Below are positions 51,036 to 60,013 of a DNA stretch of 64,000 nucleotides, piece after piece. The translations under genes were made by a program, and so were the position numbers. The stretch is from assembly GCA_002422915.1 (NCBI GenBank), contig DITV01000004.1:168825-232824 (forward strand), in the 5' to 3' direction. The notes below the pieces were generated by a model, which searched no databases, had not been told where the DNA came from, and saw nothing but the letters and a program-made list of their open reading frames with translations. Every line of letters starts with the position of its first letter. Within the stretch, counting starts at the first letter, position 1. This stretch comes from Candidatus Saccharibacteria bacterium UBA6175. Its GTDB lineage: Bacteria > Patescibacteriota > Saccharimonadia > Saccharimonadales > Saccharimonadaceae.

Positions 51036-51326
51036 TTAAAGTATCGTCCGGTGATGTTCATATAAATAGGCGGCGTCAGGGTGATGCGTGTTCAGGTGTT
51101 TAGCGGCAATTCGGCGGACGTCGTGGCTCGTCACCTCTGGGCGCGTCCGGAGCCAGCCCATCACGGCCTCGGTGACGTTTTTGGCGATCGTCTCGGCCTG
51201 GCCAGTCGGGGTGCCGGCACTCAAGCAAGCCGTCACAATACTGGTGTGCAGCTTTTCACGTTGAAAGCCTTCGCTTGGCCGTGCGCCGCCGCGCTTGACG
51301 ATATCAACCACCCCTTGGTGCTGCAT
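51036..51326 (-). CDS. Stand-alone ATP-cone domain protein
   Basis: Start ATG 51326 (MQHQGVVDIVKRGGARP), one base after the stop of the membrane-protein gene. The 96-residue protein is a full ATP-cone (VVDIVKRGGARPSEGFQREKLHTSIV...ITSHDVRRIAAKHL-like pattern), as in NrdR and ribonucleotide reductases, but without a zinc ribbon or reductase domain. It may sense dATP/ATP. Confidence 0.75.
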   Translation of the reverse strand: MQHQGVVDIVKRGGARPSEGFQREKLHTSIVTACLSAGTPTGQAETIAKNVTEAVMGWLRTRPEVTSHDVRRIAAKHLNTHHPDAAYLYEHHRTIL

Positions 51327-51327
51327 G

Positions 51328-52041
51328 CTAGGCAAGCCCCGCAACGTCAGTTAAGATCTTGCAGACGTAGACAAAGAAGCCAAGCACAATCAGGGCACCG
51401 CCCGCAGCAAATTGCAGGAAGTGTTTGTTGGCTTCGCGCCATTTTTGCAGTTCACTCAAACGGTGGCCAGCGCTGGAAAGGACCCAGATGCTCAAAAGCG
51501 TCATCAGTGAAATCAGCGTGTAGATGACGATGCCAACGAGCTGCCATGGGGCAGGTAGTTGAATCAATACCAAGGCGCTGATGATGAGTGGCGCCGCAAT
51601 GAACAGTAATTCACTAAAGACAGTCGTAAGGCCAAGGCTAAACGACTCAGCGGCGTCTTTGGTGGCCTTGCTTCTCTCGCTGAGATGGCGGGCGAATGAG
51701 CGGGGGATCCATAGGCTGGTTCCCTTTTCGCGGCGGTAGTAAAAGGCCCACACAGCGATGCCGACCCCAGCCAGCAGCCCGCAGGCGATGGCCCATACCA
51801 GGTGAGGGGCTTCGGTACCAAAGAGCTGGCTGAAGATGAGCGCGAAGAGGGACAAAAGCAGCAAGGTCATGACGCCGGCTCCGGCGACGTAGCTTGAGGT
51901 GAGCCGGAGAGTGCGAGCATGAGAGCGTTGTACGCCCAAAGAGTGGCTCTTGAGCAACGTCAAAACACTGACGCTCAGCTGAAAGCTTGCGTGCACAAGC
52001 GCCGCCAGGGTGACGATTGCGAGGGAAGTGACGATGTCCAT
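51328..52041 (-). CDS. Multi-pass membrane protein, 237 aa
   Basis: Six predicted helices, with a hydrophilic loop (YRREKGTSLWIPRSFARHLS) between helices three and four. No known family. The ATP-cone gene follows at one-base spacing, so the two are co-transcribed. Confidence 0.6.
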   Translation of the reverse strand: MDIVTSLAIVTLAALVHASFQLSVSVLTLLKSHSLGVQRSHARTLRLTSSYVAGAGVMTLLLLSLFALIFSQLFGTEAPHLVWAIACGLLAGVGIAVWAFYYRREKGTSLWIPRSFARHLSERSKATKDAAESFSLGLTTVFSELLFIAAPLIISALVLIQLPAPWQLVGIVIYTLISLMTLLSIWVLSSAGHRLSELQKWREANKHFLQFAAGGALIVLGFFVYVCKILTDVAGLA

Positions 52042-52119
52042 ATGTTTATTTTTTAGTTTCCTCTGGCCTATTTATACCATAAGCGTCACACCTTGGTCAA
52101 AGAAAGAGACAAAAGACCA

Positions 52120-52148
52120 TTGACATTTAATACTGTTTGTGCTTAAAT
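52120..52148 (+). promoter_or_regulatory. Promoter of the 45-aa gene
   Basis: TTGACA (52120-52125), 17-nt spacer, TTAAAT (52143-52148). Confidence 0.7.
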
Positions 52149-52194
52149 AGGTACATAAGCCAATAAAAACAAAAAAGGTCAACAAAAAAGCGTC

Positions 52195-52332
52195 ATGGAT
52201 ACACAAACAAGCCAAATCGAACCAGTGACAATGAGCGAAGTCTTAGAGCTTGCCAGCTGGGAACGCCAACGAACGAGTGAAGAGCTGCGAAGTTTCATCT
52301 CTCAACGTGAAGCGGCGATTTCAGGCAAATAA
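52195..52332 (+). CDS. Small acidic protein, 45 aa
   Basis: ATG 52195 to TAA 52332 encodes a helical, charged peptide (MDTQTSQIEPVTMSEVLELA, then SWERQRTSEELRSFISQ). It sits between a consensus promoter and two tandem terminators, and its codons look natural, so it is very likely expressed. Function unknown; amphipathic helix spacing suggests a partner-binding peptide. Confidence 0.65.
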   Translation: MDTQTSQIEPVTMSEVLELASWERQRTSEELRSFISQREAAISGK

Positions 52333-52337
52333 TCGAT

Positions 52338-52398
52338 AGGGGAGACCACTCCCCTCTTCCTTTTTGAAGTGTAGCGGCACTCCCCTGCCGCTTTTTTT
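52338..52398 (+). terminator. Tandem rho-independent terminators
   Basis: First hairpin AGGGGAG-ACCA-CTCCCCT (52338-52355) and T-rich tail; second AGCGGCA-CTCCCC-TGCCGCT (52373-52392) with seven T. Two terminators behind a 45-codon gene imply a need for tight insulation. Confidence 0.85.
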
Positions 52399-52421
52399 GT
52401 ACCTAGGTGTATACTGTAAGC

Positions 52422-53402
52422 ATGAGCACTAAAAAACCCAGCACAACAGATAAAGACGTTCAAAGTAACTCGCCCGCTGTGGCGATTTTTCAATGGTTAA
52501 CGTATGTATTTTGGGGAGTGACGGCAGCACTTGCGACGGCATTGGTCGCGATTTCGGCCGAGTTAGTCGTGAACGGTTACTCGAACATGCTGAACTCAGT
52601 TATCTTTGTGGTTGCAGCGGTCTTTGTCGTGCTTCCACTGGCTCTAACCTTCGACCACTTCTTCTCACGCCACGAACGAGACCATAAAAACGGCATTGGG
52701 ATGGTATTGATGGTGATCCACGCGGTATTGGCTGCGTTACTCGCAGTGATAGCGTTGGCAACCGCACTTTTCTCGGTAGTTAGTATGGTGGTATTTGCCG
52801 ACGAAGCGAGTGATATGATTTCAATGCTCTCTGCCGCAAGTGCTGCGGTGGTGTTGTTCGGCCTCATCTTCGTACGGATTATGCGACCAGTCACCAAATC
52901 GCGACTCCGTTTGATTGTGCGCAGCCTTCTCTTGGTGTTGGTGTCGGCCGTATTAGTTTGGGCAATTGCCGGCCCCGCTACCCAAGTCGTCATCCGCCAG
53001 CAAGATGAACGTACCGTCTGGGCCCTTCAGTCGACGAGCAACATTATCTCTGGGTATGTGCTCGCAGAAGCCGCCCTTCCTGAAAAGTTAGAAGATGCGC
53101 TTGAATATAGTTATAGTGGTGATACTGGCGTCGATGCACTCGAGCGAAACCTTGCTAGTGGCCGGATAACGTATACGCCAAACGTGCTTCCGGCATTGGT
53201 TGAAGATGAAGTAACGACGTTTTACTACAAAGTCTGTGCCACTTTTGACTATGCTGACGAAAGCCGTGATCAGTACACCTACGGAGTTGCAGCTGACGAA
53301 CGAGGCTTTAGCGAAAACTTTACGAATATCAGTACCGAAGCAGGAACGAATTGTTACAACCTTAAGTTTTCGAGCTATGGTGATACGGTAAAGCCGTTCT
53401 AA
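52422..53402 (+). CDS. Membrane protein, 326 aa
   Basis: ATG 52422, TATACT 6 nt upstream. Five hydrophobic segments in the first 190 residues, then an extracellular domain of about 125 residues with Cys in YKVCATFDY and TNCYNLKF. It resembles no family I know; the domain could be DUF-type surface display. Confidence 0.6.
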   Translation: MSTKKPSTTDKDVQSNSPAVAIFQWLTYVFWGVTAALATALVAISAELVVNGYSNMLNSVIFVVAAVFVVLPLALTFDHFFSRHERDHKNGIGMVLMVIHAVLAALLAVIALATALFSVVSMVVFADEASDMISMLSAASAAVVLFGLIFVRIMRPVTKSRLRLIVRSLLLVLVSAVLVWAIAGPATQVVIRQQDERTVWALQSTSNIISGYVLAEAALPEKLEDALEYSYSGDTGVDALERNLASGRITYTPNVLPALVEDEVTTFYYKVCATFDYADESRDQYTYGVAADERGFSENFTNISTEAGTNCYNLKFSSYGDTVKPF

Positions 53403-53468
53403 ATTAAAACTGCCCGCCACCTGATGGTGACGGGACTTACGTTTGAAGGTGTACGTCTCGACCTCCAC

Positions 53469-53993
53469 CTACCGGTTGTGCCTAGCGAGATGCTTGTAGG
53501 AGTTGTCGAATCGATCGTGGAGCATCATCCAGCGCGGCCATCGCTTAGGAGCAGCCGCAAGTGCACGAAGTGTTGCGTCGCGAAACACTTCGAGCTCTTT
53601 GATCTGAGCGCTCACCTGAGTCAGCACTTCGCGCAGACTGACGGCGTCAAGCTTGTTAGCCGTCAGCGGTTGGAATGTGTGTAGGCCATCGGGTGTCGGG
53701 TGGGCGTAGAGCAGCTCTTGCTTCTCGTCGGTGGTGAAGAAAATGCCGCCGTGGATGATGTCGTTTCGAATCTTCAGCGCCTGGAGCGCGTCGGGCTTGA
53801 AGTACTGGACTTCTTGCCCGTTTTCGAACTGGACAAGCGGGAACTGCTTTTGGAGCTCGCTTCGCGAGTGAACCTCCATGAGCGGAAAGAGCTCGTTTGC
53901 GAAGCGTCGCATCAGGAGGTCGAAGAGCCACTCCTTGCGCTTCTGCTCGGCACGAAATTCGCGCCATTTTCGGAGAAACAATACAATCACCAC
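53469..53993 (-). CDS. Hypothetical protein, 174 aa
   Basis: Unrecognised. N-terminal hydrophobic start then a charged helical protein (IRNDIIHGGIFFTTDEKQE resembles a HEPN-like RxxxxH-type stretch but not convincingly). GC is higher than its neighbours. It is convergent with the membrane protein at 52422. Confidence 0.5.
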   Translation of the reverse strand: MVIVLFLRKWREFRAEQKRKEWLFDLLMRRFANELFPLMEVHSRSELQKQFPLVQFENGQEVQYFKPDALQALKIRNDIIHGGIFFTTDEKQELLYAHPTPDGLHTFQPLTANKLDAVSLREVLTQVSAQIKELEVFRDATLRALAAAPKRWPRWMMLHDRFDNSYKHLARHNR

Positions 53994-54119
53994 CTTGGGT
54001 TGGGAGACGTGAACATTTCAAACTACGTCGGAGTCGTTGCAGACTCGCGAAGATGGTGTATTTATACTATAAATCAATAAAGTTGGCAACCAACCAAGTC
54101 GTGTATACTGTGAGAAGTA

Positions 54120-54878
54120 ATGGAACATATCACGCACATCGTCTCTCGATTGGTACTTGGAGCTGAAAAGGCCCACCAGAAGAAAGTGGGCTATGCGCTT
54201 GAGTTTCACGACCTTCCGGAAGGCTGGCTGAAGGGTTATGCACTCGTAGATTTAAGCTTTACCTGGCGTGCCTATGGTCTGCCAGTGAAGGGCCTCAACT
54301 ACTTTACGGTCGGTGCACTCAAAGACGGTGTAACCTCGCGCTATTCTCCAGACAGCGACCTCTACCAGGCCTGGCTTGGGGGCTACGTGTTTCAGTCAAA
54401 AAAACCACTTACCTGGCACAACGCTCGGTACGTTCGATTAGCCGAGGCAGATCAAAAAGGGTGGCTGAAGCGGTTTGGTGCTGATGATCCGATGATGGAT
54501 TTTGCGAAGCCGAAAAAGATCAAGGATATGGAAGTTTCGGGCAAACCGGCGGTCATGTTCTCGTGGGCGGGAGTCACACGCAGCGACGTCGGCGCCTCAT
54601 CTCAGAGCTTACTGACACGAGTCATGATGGACGGCATGGCTGAAATGATGAACTCACTGACGCCCGGCCTTTCTGTCAAAGGAAAAAACTTCATTCCGCC
54701 ACGCCCGCAGCGGACACCTAACGAAGAACTATTGATTTCTGGCTACACCATTATCATCCATATCGATAGCCGCACGAAGGCTGTATTGTATGTGTGCATG
54801 ACCGGCGATAACGAGGCTGATCGAAAAGAGATGAAGCGACTGATTACGAGTACGTTACGGTTGGTGCCGGTAAAGTAG
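54120..54878 (+). CDS. Hypothetical protein, 252 aa
   Basis: Unrecognised. A soluble protein of mixed alpha/beta type with no signal peptide; the C-terminal end (ELLISGYTIIIHIDSRTKAVLYVCMTGD) suggests a beta sheet. TATACT lies 10 nt before the ATG. The aminopeptidase gene follows 28 bp later with its own TATACT. Confidence 0.55.
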   Translation: MEHITHIVSRLVLGAEKAHQKKVGYALEFHDLPEGWLKGYALVDLSFTWRAYGLPVKGLNYFTVGALKDGVTSRYSPDSDLYQAWLGGYVFQSKKPLTWHNARYVRLAEADQKGWLKRFGADDPMMDFAKPKKIKDMEVSGKPAVMFSWAGVTRSDVGASSQSLLTRVMMDGMAEMMNSLTPGLSVKGKNFIPPRPQRTPNEELLISGYTIIIHIDSRTKAVLYVCMTGDNEADRKEMKRLITSTLRLVPVK

Positions 54879-54906
54879 AATAGTACTCGAATGGTATACT
54901 GAACGT

Positions 54907-55823
54907 ATGCAAAACGACGCTCACACCAATAAACAATTCATGCTAAAGGTCAGTGACGGGCATTCTCTCAATGTGATTGATTGGGGGAACCCAAAAGCGA
55001 AGACGAAGGTTATTTTCCTTCACGGTGGTCCGGGCGGTTCGGTAAAGGACAAATATAAGTCAGCGTTTGATCCGGCTCTTCACCACATCATCTTTTTCGA
55101 TCAACGTGGCGGCGGTGCCAGTACTCCCAGCGGAAGCCTTGAATACAATACTACCCAGGCGATGGTTGAAGACATCTCGAAGATCGCAAAAAAGTCGGCT
55201 TCAGCACCTTTTATTTGCACGGTTCATCGTGGGGTTCAACATTAGCTCTCGCGTATGCACTTGCGTACCCGAAGAAGGTTCGCGGTTTGATTATCGGCGG
55301 TGTCTTTACTGGCTCGAAGGCTGAGATCGACTGGATTGATAGCGGCTTGTTTAAATCATTTTACCCTGATGTATGGCAAGCCTATCTTGATCGAACACCT
55401 GAGCAGTATCGGGATAATCCTTCGGCATATCACTTTGATAAGGCGTTCAATGGGACCGCTAAAGAATGTAAGGCGTCGAGTTATGCCTACGAATGCTTAG
55501 AAGCTGGTGTGATTAAGCTCGATGATCGATTTACGGCCGAGAACTTTGACGACTATGATCCGAGCAAGATTCAAATCGAAATGCACTACCTCGCCAATTT
55601 GTGTTTTATGCCCGACCGGCACATTCTCAATAATGCCCATACACTGAAGATGCCGATATGGATTGTACAGGGTCGTTACGACATGGTGTGTCCGCCGACA
55701 ACGGCGTATGAACTTCATCAAAAGGCGCCGAACAGCAGAATGTATTGGACGATCGCTGGCCACGCAACCGAGCACGAGAGCGAGAATGTGTTTCGGGCGA
55801 TTTTTGCGGGGATTGTGGAGTGA
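54907..55823 (+). pseudogene. Prolyl aminopeptidase-like alpha/beta hydrolase, split by a frameshift
   Basis: Frame 1 (54907-55245) holds VIFLHGGPGGSVKDKYKSAF and FFDQRGGGAS, the oxyanion and N-terminal signatures of proline iminopeptidases. Just after KIAKK (55195) the protein continues in another frame as VGFSTFYLHGSSWGSTLALA, with the catalytic Ser in GxSxG, then QGRYDMVCPP (Asp) and AGHATEHES (His), ending at 55823. One missing G in AAAAAAG-TCGG joins the two to about 305 residues. Whether real or a homopolymer assembly error, the intact protein would cleave N-terminal proline. TATACT lies 6 nt before the ATG. Confidence 0.8.
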
Positions 55824-55867
55824 GTGAAGCAATGTCGTGGAGCGCCTAGCTAGCTGCTTTGTTCCTA

Positions 55868-55903
55868 AAGAAAATATCCCACGCGTTGGTGGGATATTTT
55901 CTT
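55868..55903 (-). terminator. Terminator of tRNA-Met
   Basis: A 15-bp stem (55868-55882 with 55889-55903) and a 6-nt loop lies directly 3' of the tRNA-Met gene on the minus strand. Confidence 0.85.
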
Positions 55904-55980
55904 TGGTAGCACCGACAAGGATTGAACTTGTGACCTCAGGCTTATGAGTCCTGCGCTCTAACCAGCTGAGCTACGGTGCC
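55904..55980 (-). tRNA. Elongator tRNA-Met (CAT)
   Basis: Acceptor GGCACCG, D arm, anticodon loop CTCATAA with CAT, and the AGGTCACAAG variable/T-arm start typical of elongator tRNA-Met. CCA is encoded. The first acceptor pair is G1-U72. On its minus-strand 5' side TACAAT lies 19 nt upstream. Confidence 0.85.
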
Positions 55981-56166
55981 GCACGTGAGTACAGGGGAAA
56001 TTGTAGCAAATTTCGCCCGATTATTCTAGGGTGGCGTATAATAAAAGGACTACCACGCGATACTCACTGGCTTATCATGACAAGCTAAGCGTCCCTCGCG
56101 AAGGTCATTCACATGTCTTCGGCTGACTCTGCGTTGAAACGAGCGAATCAGACGGGCATGACAAAT

Positions 56167-56179
56167 AGAAACCGTTTCT
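56167..56179. promoter_or_regulatory. Palindrome upstream of the Y-family polymerase operon
   Basis: AGAAAC-C-GTTTCT is a perfect 6-bp inverted repeat 29 bp before the DUF6504 start. Its place before an error-prone polymerase suggests a damage-response operator, but it does not match the Gram-negative or Bacillus LexA box. Confidence 0.4.
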
Positions 56180-56207
56180 CTATCACTTTTTTTAGGGACT
56201 ATTTGTA

Positions 56208-56474
56208 ATGAATGACGAAACTTTTTTAAATGAACGGGTTGAAGTAATTGCCGTGTTCGGTATGGGGCACCATCCGTGTCGGCCGGTCAAATTTCGGCGG
56301 GCGAGTGGGCGAGAGATTGAGGTGCGCGAGCTAGGGCTGAGGCACCCGGTGTTCAATGGCCGGCGGACGGTCCACATGTTCGACGTGACTGATGGCGGGG
56401 CAGACTACAGGCTTGAATTTGATAGCGAAGGGCTGACCTGGCGCTTGACGATGGAGGCGGATCACTATGAGTGA
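56208..56474 (+). CDS. DUF6504-like small protein coupled to the polymerase
   Basis: 88 residues; RVEVIAVFGMGHHPCRPVKFRR, then VFNGRRTVHMFDVTDGGADYRLEF and EGLTWRLTM: a compact beta-sheet protein of a type often encoded next to Y-family DNA polymerases. It overlaps the polymerase gene by 8 bp. The 227-bp gap before it (55981-56207) contains no other gene that I see. Confidence 0.7.
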   Translation: MNDETFLNERVEVIAVFGMGHHPCRPVKFRRASGREIEVRELGLRHPVFNGRRTVHMFDVTDGGADYRLEFDSEGLTWRLTMEADHYE

Positions 56475-57696
56475 GTTCAACCTGGAGCGGCCGCTGATTA
56501 TGCACATCGATTTGAATAGTTGTTTTGCGACCGTTGAGCAGCAGGCTCGGCCGATGCTGCGCGGCAAACCGATCGGGATTGTGAACCGGGCAACCGAACA
56601 TACGGCAATCGTGACGGCCAGTTACGAGGCGAAGGCGATGGGGGTGAAAGTTGGGATGAAGTTTCGCGAAGCCAAGGTGCTATGCCCAGGATTGATCGCG
56701 ATTGAAAGCGACCCACCCAAGTATCGGTATGTGTATCACAAACTCCTCGACATCATGCGTGAGTATTCGGCCCACGTCACCATGAAAAGCATCGACGAGG
56801 GGATTATTGATTTTCATTACGCCACGCCCGACGTGCTGACGCGCGACATGGTTGAGATTGCTCATGAAATTAAACGACGATTAAAAGAAGAAATCGGCGT
56901 CTGGATGCGCTGCAATATCGGTATTTCGACGAATCGGTTTTTAGCCAAGACAGCAGCGGGGTTGAACAAGCCAGACGGCCTGACCGTGTTAACGTCGCAC
57001 AATCTAAGGGAGGTATTCTGCACGCTCGAGCTGACTGACCTGACGGGGATTGCGCATCGCAATGAGCGCCGTCTGAATTCGGTCGGCATCTATACCCCTC
57101 TCGAGTTTTTGGCGGCAGACGTTGTGACGTTGCAAAAGATTGTGTTTAAGAGTGTGATAGGGCGTTGGTGGCACGATCGGCTGCGCGGCCGGGAGGTCGA
57201 TGACGTGTCGAGCGACGTCAAGCGGGTTGGGCGGCAGTATGTGCTGGAACGGTTCGACTTAAGTTACGATGAAATACTCGGGCGGCTGCATCATTTGTGT
57301 GAGTCGGTTGGGTCGCGGATGCGGTCACAGCAAAAGTCGGCGAGGGGAATCTACGTCTACGGTAAGAGCCGGCGCTACGGCTACTGGCACTCCTCTACCC
57401 TGGCTTCCCTCCCCTTCTATTCTGATGCAACCATCTATGCACTCGCCCGCCGTTTGTTCGAAAAAGCGCCCGATGAGCTGAAGGAAATAGGGATACACGT
57501 GTATGAATTGGAGCCGCTGCATGACGAGCAGATCAGCTTGTTTTACGACGAGATGGTGCGTGAGCGCAGCGTGACGGAAGCAATTGATCAGATTAATCGG
57601 CGCTACGGCGACCACACAATTCACTCGGCGCATACCCTGGAAAGTGGCGTCTATGTGCGCCAGAAGATTCCGTTTGGGAGCACTCGTTATCTGTAA
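56467..57696 (+). CDS. dinB: Y-family DNA polymerase (DinB/UmuC type)
   Basis: 409 residues. Palm motifs MHIDLNSCFATVEQQ and SIDEGIIDF (the usual SxDEAYLD with Gly for Ala) carry the catalytic acids; MRCNIGISTNRFLAKTAAG and TDLTGIAHRNERRL (HhH) follow, then a little-finger domain. It copies damaged DNA with low fidelity. It lacks a terminal beta-clamp QxxLxxF motif that I can see. Coupled to the DUF6504 gene. Confidence 0.88.
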   Translation: MSEFNLERPLIMHIDLNSCFATVEQQARPMLRGKPIGIVNRATEHTAIVTASYEAKAMGVKVGMKFREAKVLCPGLIAIESDPPKYRYVYHKLLDIMREYSAHVTMKSIDEGIIDFHYATPDVLTRDMVEIAHEIKRRLKEEIGVWMRCNIGISTNRFLAKTAAGLNKPDGLTVLTSHNLREVFCTLELTDLTGIAHRNERRLNSVGIYTPLEFLAADVVTLQKIVFKSVIGRWWHDRLRGREVDDVSSDVKRVGRQYVLERFDLSYDEILGRLHHLCESVGSRMRSQQKSARGIYVYGKSRRYGYWHSSTLASLPFYSDATIYALARRLFEKAPDELKEIGIHVYELEPLHDEQISLFYDEMVRERSVTEAIDQINRRYGDHTIHSAHTLESGVYVRQKIPFGSTRYL

Positions 57697-57743
57697 GATG
57701 GTATAATAAAGCTAATTACAGAAATAGCTAACGGGAGACGTCT

Positions 57744-58466
57744 ATGTCAGGACACAGCAAATGGTCGACAATTAAACGAGAAAAAGGCGCCAAAGACGCC
57801 AAGCGCGGTGCCGTCTTTACAAAGATAGGCAACCAGATTGCGATTGCGGCGCGAAGCGGCATCGACCCGGTGATGAACTCGGCCCTGGCGATGGCAATTG
57901 AAAAAGCCAAGCAGGCGAATATGCCAGCTGCCAACATTCAGCGAGCGATTGATCGCGTGGCTGATAAAAATGCGGCCGTGCTTGAAGAAGTCACCTATGA
58001 AGGTATGGGTCCGGGCGGCATCGGTATTATTATTGAAACAGCGACCGACAACAAGAACCGGACGTTTCCCGATGTGCGAACCGCGCTGACGAAAAATGGT
58101 GGCCGTATCGCCGATGCTGGCAGTGTGATGTTTCAGTTCTCTCGAAAAGGAGTAATGACGGTTCCAGCTGGTGGAGAAGACACGCTTTTGACGGTTCTTG
58201 ACGCGGGTGCCGAAGATGTCGTTGAAGAAGGCGACTCATTGGTCGTATACACCGACCAGAAAGATCTGGCAAAGGTCCGCGCGGCGCTCGTTGAGGCTGG
58301 CCTTGATGTCCAGAACGCGGAACTGCAGTATGTGCCGAATAGTGCCGTGCCGGTTGAAGACCCTGAGCAGGCTCAAAAGGTGATGAAACTGCTTGACGCT
58401 CTCGACGATCTTGATGATGTGACGAACGTTCACACCAACGCCGACATTACTGCCGATGTTGAATAG
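57744..58466 (+). CDS. yebC: YebC/PmpR-family protein
   Basis: 240 residues with the family N terminus MSGHSKWSTIKREKGAKDAKRG, and central YEGMGPGGIGIIIE. Members act as transcription regulators or as translation factors at polyproline stretches. GGGAG 6 nt before the ATG is a clear SD. It is the first gene of the run leading to ruvCAB, a common arrangement. Confidence 0.93.
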   Translation: MSGHSKWSTIKREKGAKDAKRGAVFTKIGNQIAIAARSGIDPVMNSALAMAIEKAKQANMPAANIQRAIDRVADKNAAVLEEVTYEGMGPGGIGIIIETATDNKNRTFPDVRTALTKNGGRIADAGSVMFQFSRKGVMTVPAGGEDTLLTVLDAGAEDVVEEGDSLVVYTDQKDLAKVRAALVEAGLDVQNAELQYVPNSAVPVEDPEQAQKVMKLLDALDDLDDVTNVHTNADITADVE

Positions 58467-58511
58467 TATTTCGTTCATTCTAAGTTAATCTTTGCTCGCT
58501 ACCATAAGACT

Positions 58512-59999
58512 ATGTTGAAGCGAGCTCTGCTATTTCTGGTGGTATGTTGTCTGCTCACGCAGAGTATTGCGCTTGTTCCCCCAACAAGCGCCGCTTCAAC
58601 TGACGTTCGGCTGACGCACGTGTCGGCTGGGGTGAGTGGTGGGGCGACGAAAGAATTTATTGTTATTAAGAATATGGGCGAGGAGCCGGTCGACGTCACC
58701 TGGTGGTGTCTGCGTAATAAGGCCGATATTTCATTTGCCTGTCTGGAACCGGAGAGTAACTTTGAAACGCTCTGGCTTCCAGGTGGGGCGATGGCGAGTT
58801 TTGTGTCGCAGCAGTTAGCCGACACACTGCCGGACGGAGTGTTTTCGGCGATCTATCAAACGACTTCAGCCAGCAGCGGGAGTTTAGTGGGGTCTTCTGA
58901 ATCGATGAGGCTGGTTGATAAGCTGGGTTACACCATCGATAGGCATAGCTGGACGACTTCCCTTTCGTCATCAATGATGTTTGTGCGGGATGACGATGAT
59001 GCCGGTGCATGGCGAGTAGTGGCGCCGGTTCCAATTCCAGAAGAAGGGATTGTTTCAGAGCTGTATGTGCCCGACGCCTGCCTTAATATTGAAGGTGAAC
59101 AGCCAACGATGCCCGATGGCTTTGTGTATAACGAACTAGGCGAGTGTGTTGATCCATCGACAATACCGCCGCCAATTCTGCCAACGTTACGCATTAGCGA
59201 GCTGCTTCCGAACGCACCGGGGAGTGATGAAGGCGCCGAGTTTATCGAGATAGAGAACTATGGGGCCGAAGCGGTCATTATTGCCGAGCTCCGTCTTGTT
59301 TTGGGCGTAAGCTCATTGAAAGAATTTGTCCTGGAAGGGTATGCCATTGAACCCGGCGAATACCGTATCTTTTCAAATGCCGAGTTCGGCTACAGTCTTG
59401 TGAACACAAAAGGACAAGTCCGGCTCTCGACTGCTTTGGGGGTGCTCATTGATGAATCTGACGTGTATGAGAATCCGAAAGACGGTGAGTCATGGGCACT
59501 CATCGATGGTGTGTGGCAGTATACCAATCGACCAACACCCGGCTTGTTCAATGAATCCTCAGACGTCCCGCTCATCCTGCCGAAAGTAACAACAGTCGAA
59601 CCAAAACCATGTGCCGAGAATCAGTATCGCTCACCAGAAACGAATCGCTGCCGCACTATACAAGTTGCCTCGGCGCCGGCTGCATGTCAAGCTGGGTATT
59701 ATCGTTCACCTGAGACGAATCGTTGTCGAAAACTTTCGATTGAGCCAGAGGTAAAACCGTGCAGAGAAGGACAAGAGCGCAATCCAGAAACCAACCGGTG
59801 TCGCACCATTAAAAAGCTCGAACCAGCTAACTACGCGGTCCTGGCAGCTGAAACTGAGTCACGGCCCGACCAGTGGTTTATTGTTTGGGTTATTATTTTG
59901 GTCGTCGGTATCATTATCAGCTATGCTGTCTTTGAATGGCGACGTGAGATTGCGCAGTTCTGTAAACGAGTCTGGCGGTTTGCGCGAGGGCGTCGGTGA
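58512..59999 (+). CDS. Secreted lamin-tail-domain protein with PETNRCR repeats and C-terminal anchor
   Basis: 495 residues: signal peptide (about 1-28), two lamin-tail domains (about 30-150 and 205-345; RISELLPNAPGSDEGAEFIE), then three Cys-rich units (CAENQYRSPETNRCRTI, CQAGYYRSPETNRCRKL, CREGQERNPETNRCRTI), a helix (about 455-478) and a basic tail. Lamin-tail domains occur in exported nucleases and surface proteins. The position before ruvC is typical of Saccharibacteria as I recall. It may be a cell-surface DNA- or wall-binding protein. Confidence 0.8.
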   Translation: MLKRALLFLVVCCLLTQSIALVPPTSAASTDVRLTHVSAGVSGGATKEFIVIKNMGEEPVDVTWWCLRNKADISFACLEPESNFETLWLPGGAMASFVSQQLADTLPDGVFSAIYQTTSASSGSLVGSSESMRLVDKLGYTIDRHSWTTSLSSSMMFVRDDDDAGAWRVVAPVPIPEEGIVSELYVPDACLNIEGEQPTMPDGFVYNELGECVDPSTIPPPILPTLRISELLPNAPGSDEGAEFIEIENYGAEAVIIAELRLVLGVSSLKEFVLEGYAIEPGEYRIFSNAEFGYSLVNTKGQVRLSTALGVLIDESDVYENPKDGESWALIDGVWQYTNRPTPGLFNESSDVPLILPKVTTVEPKPCAENQYRSPETNRCRTIQVASAPAACQAGYYRSPETNRCRKLSIEPEVKPCREGQERNPETNRCRTIKKLEPANYAVLAAETESRPDQWFIVWVIILVVGIIISYAVFEWRREIAQFCKRVWRFARGRR

Positions 60000-60013
60000 C
60001 CTATACTGAGGCT

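Noticed and set aside
51081..51527. Plus-strand ORF over the ATP-cone gene
   Set aside because: Antisense shadow; the minus frame matches a known domain.
59580..59830. CRISPR-like repeat (three similar units)
   Set aside because: The repeat is protein-level (PETNRCR) inside a coding frame and not an array with spacers.
59996..60013. GTG 59996 as ruvC start
   Set aside because: RuvC starts MRILGIDPGTG at ATG 60014, and the upstream codons include the TATACT promoter element.
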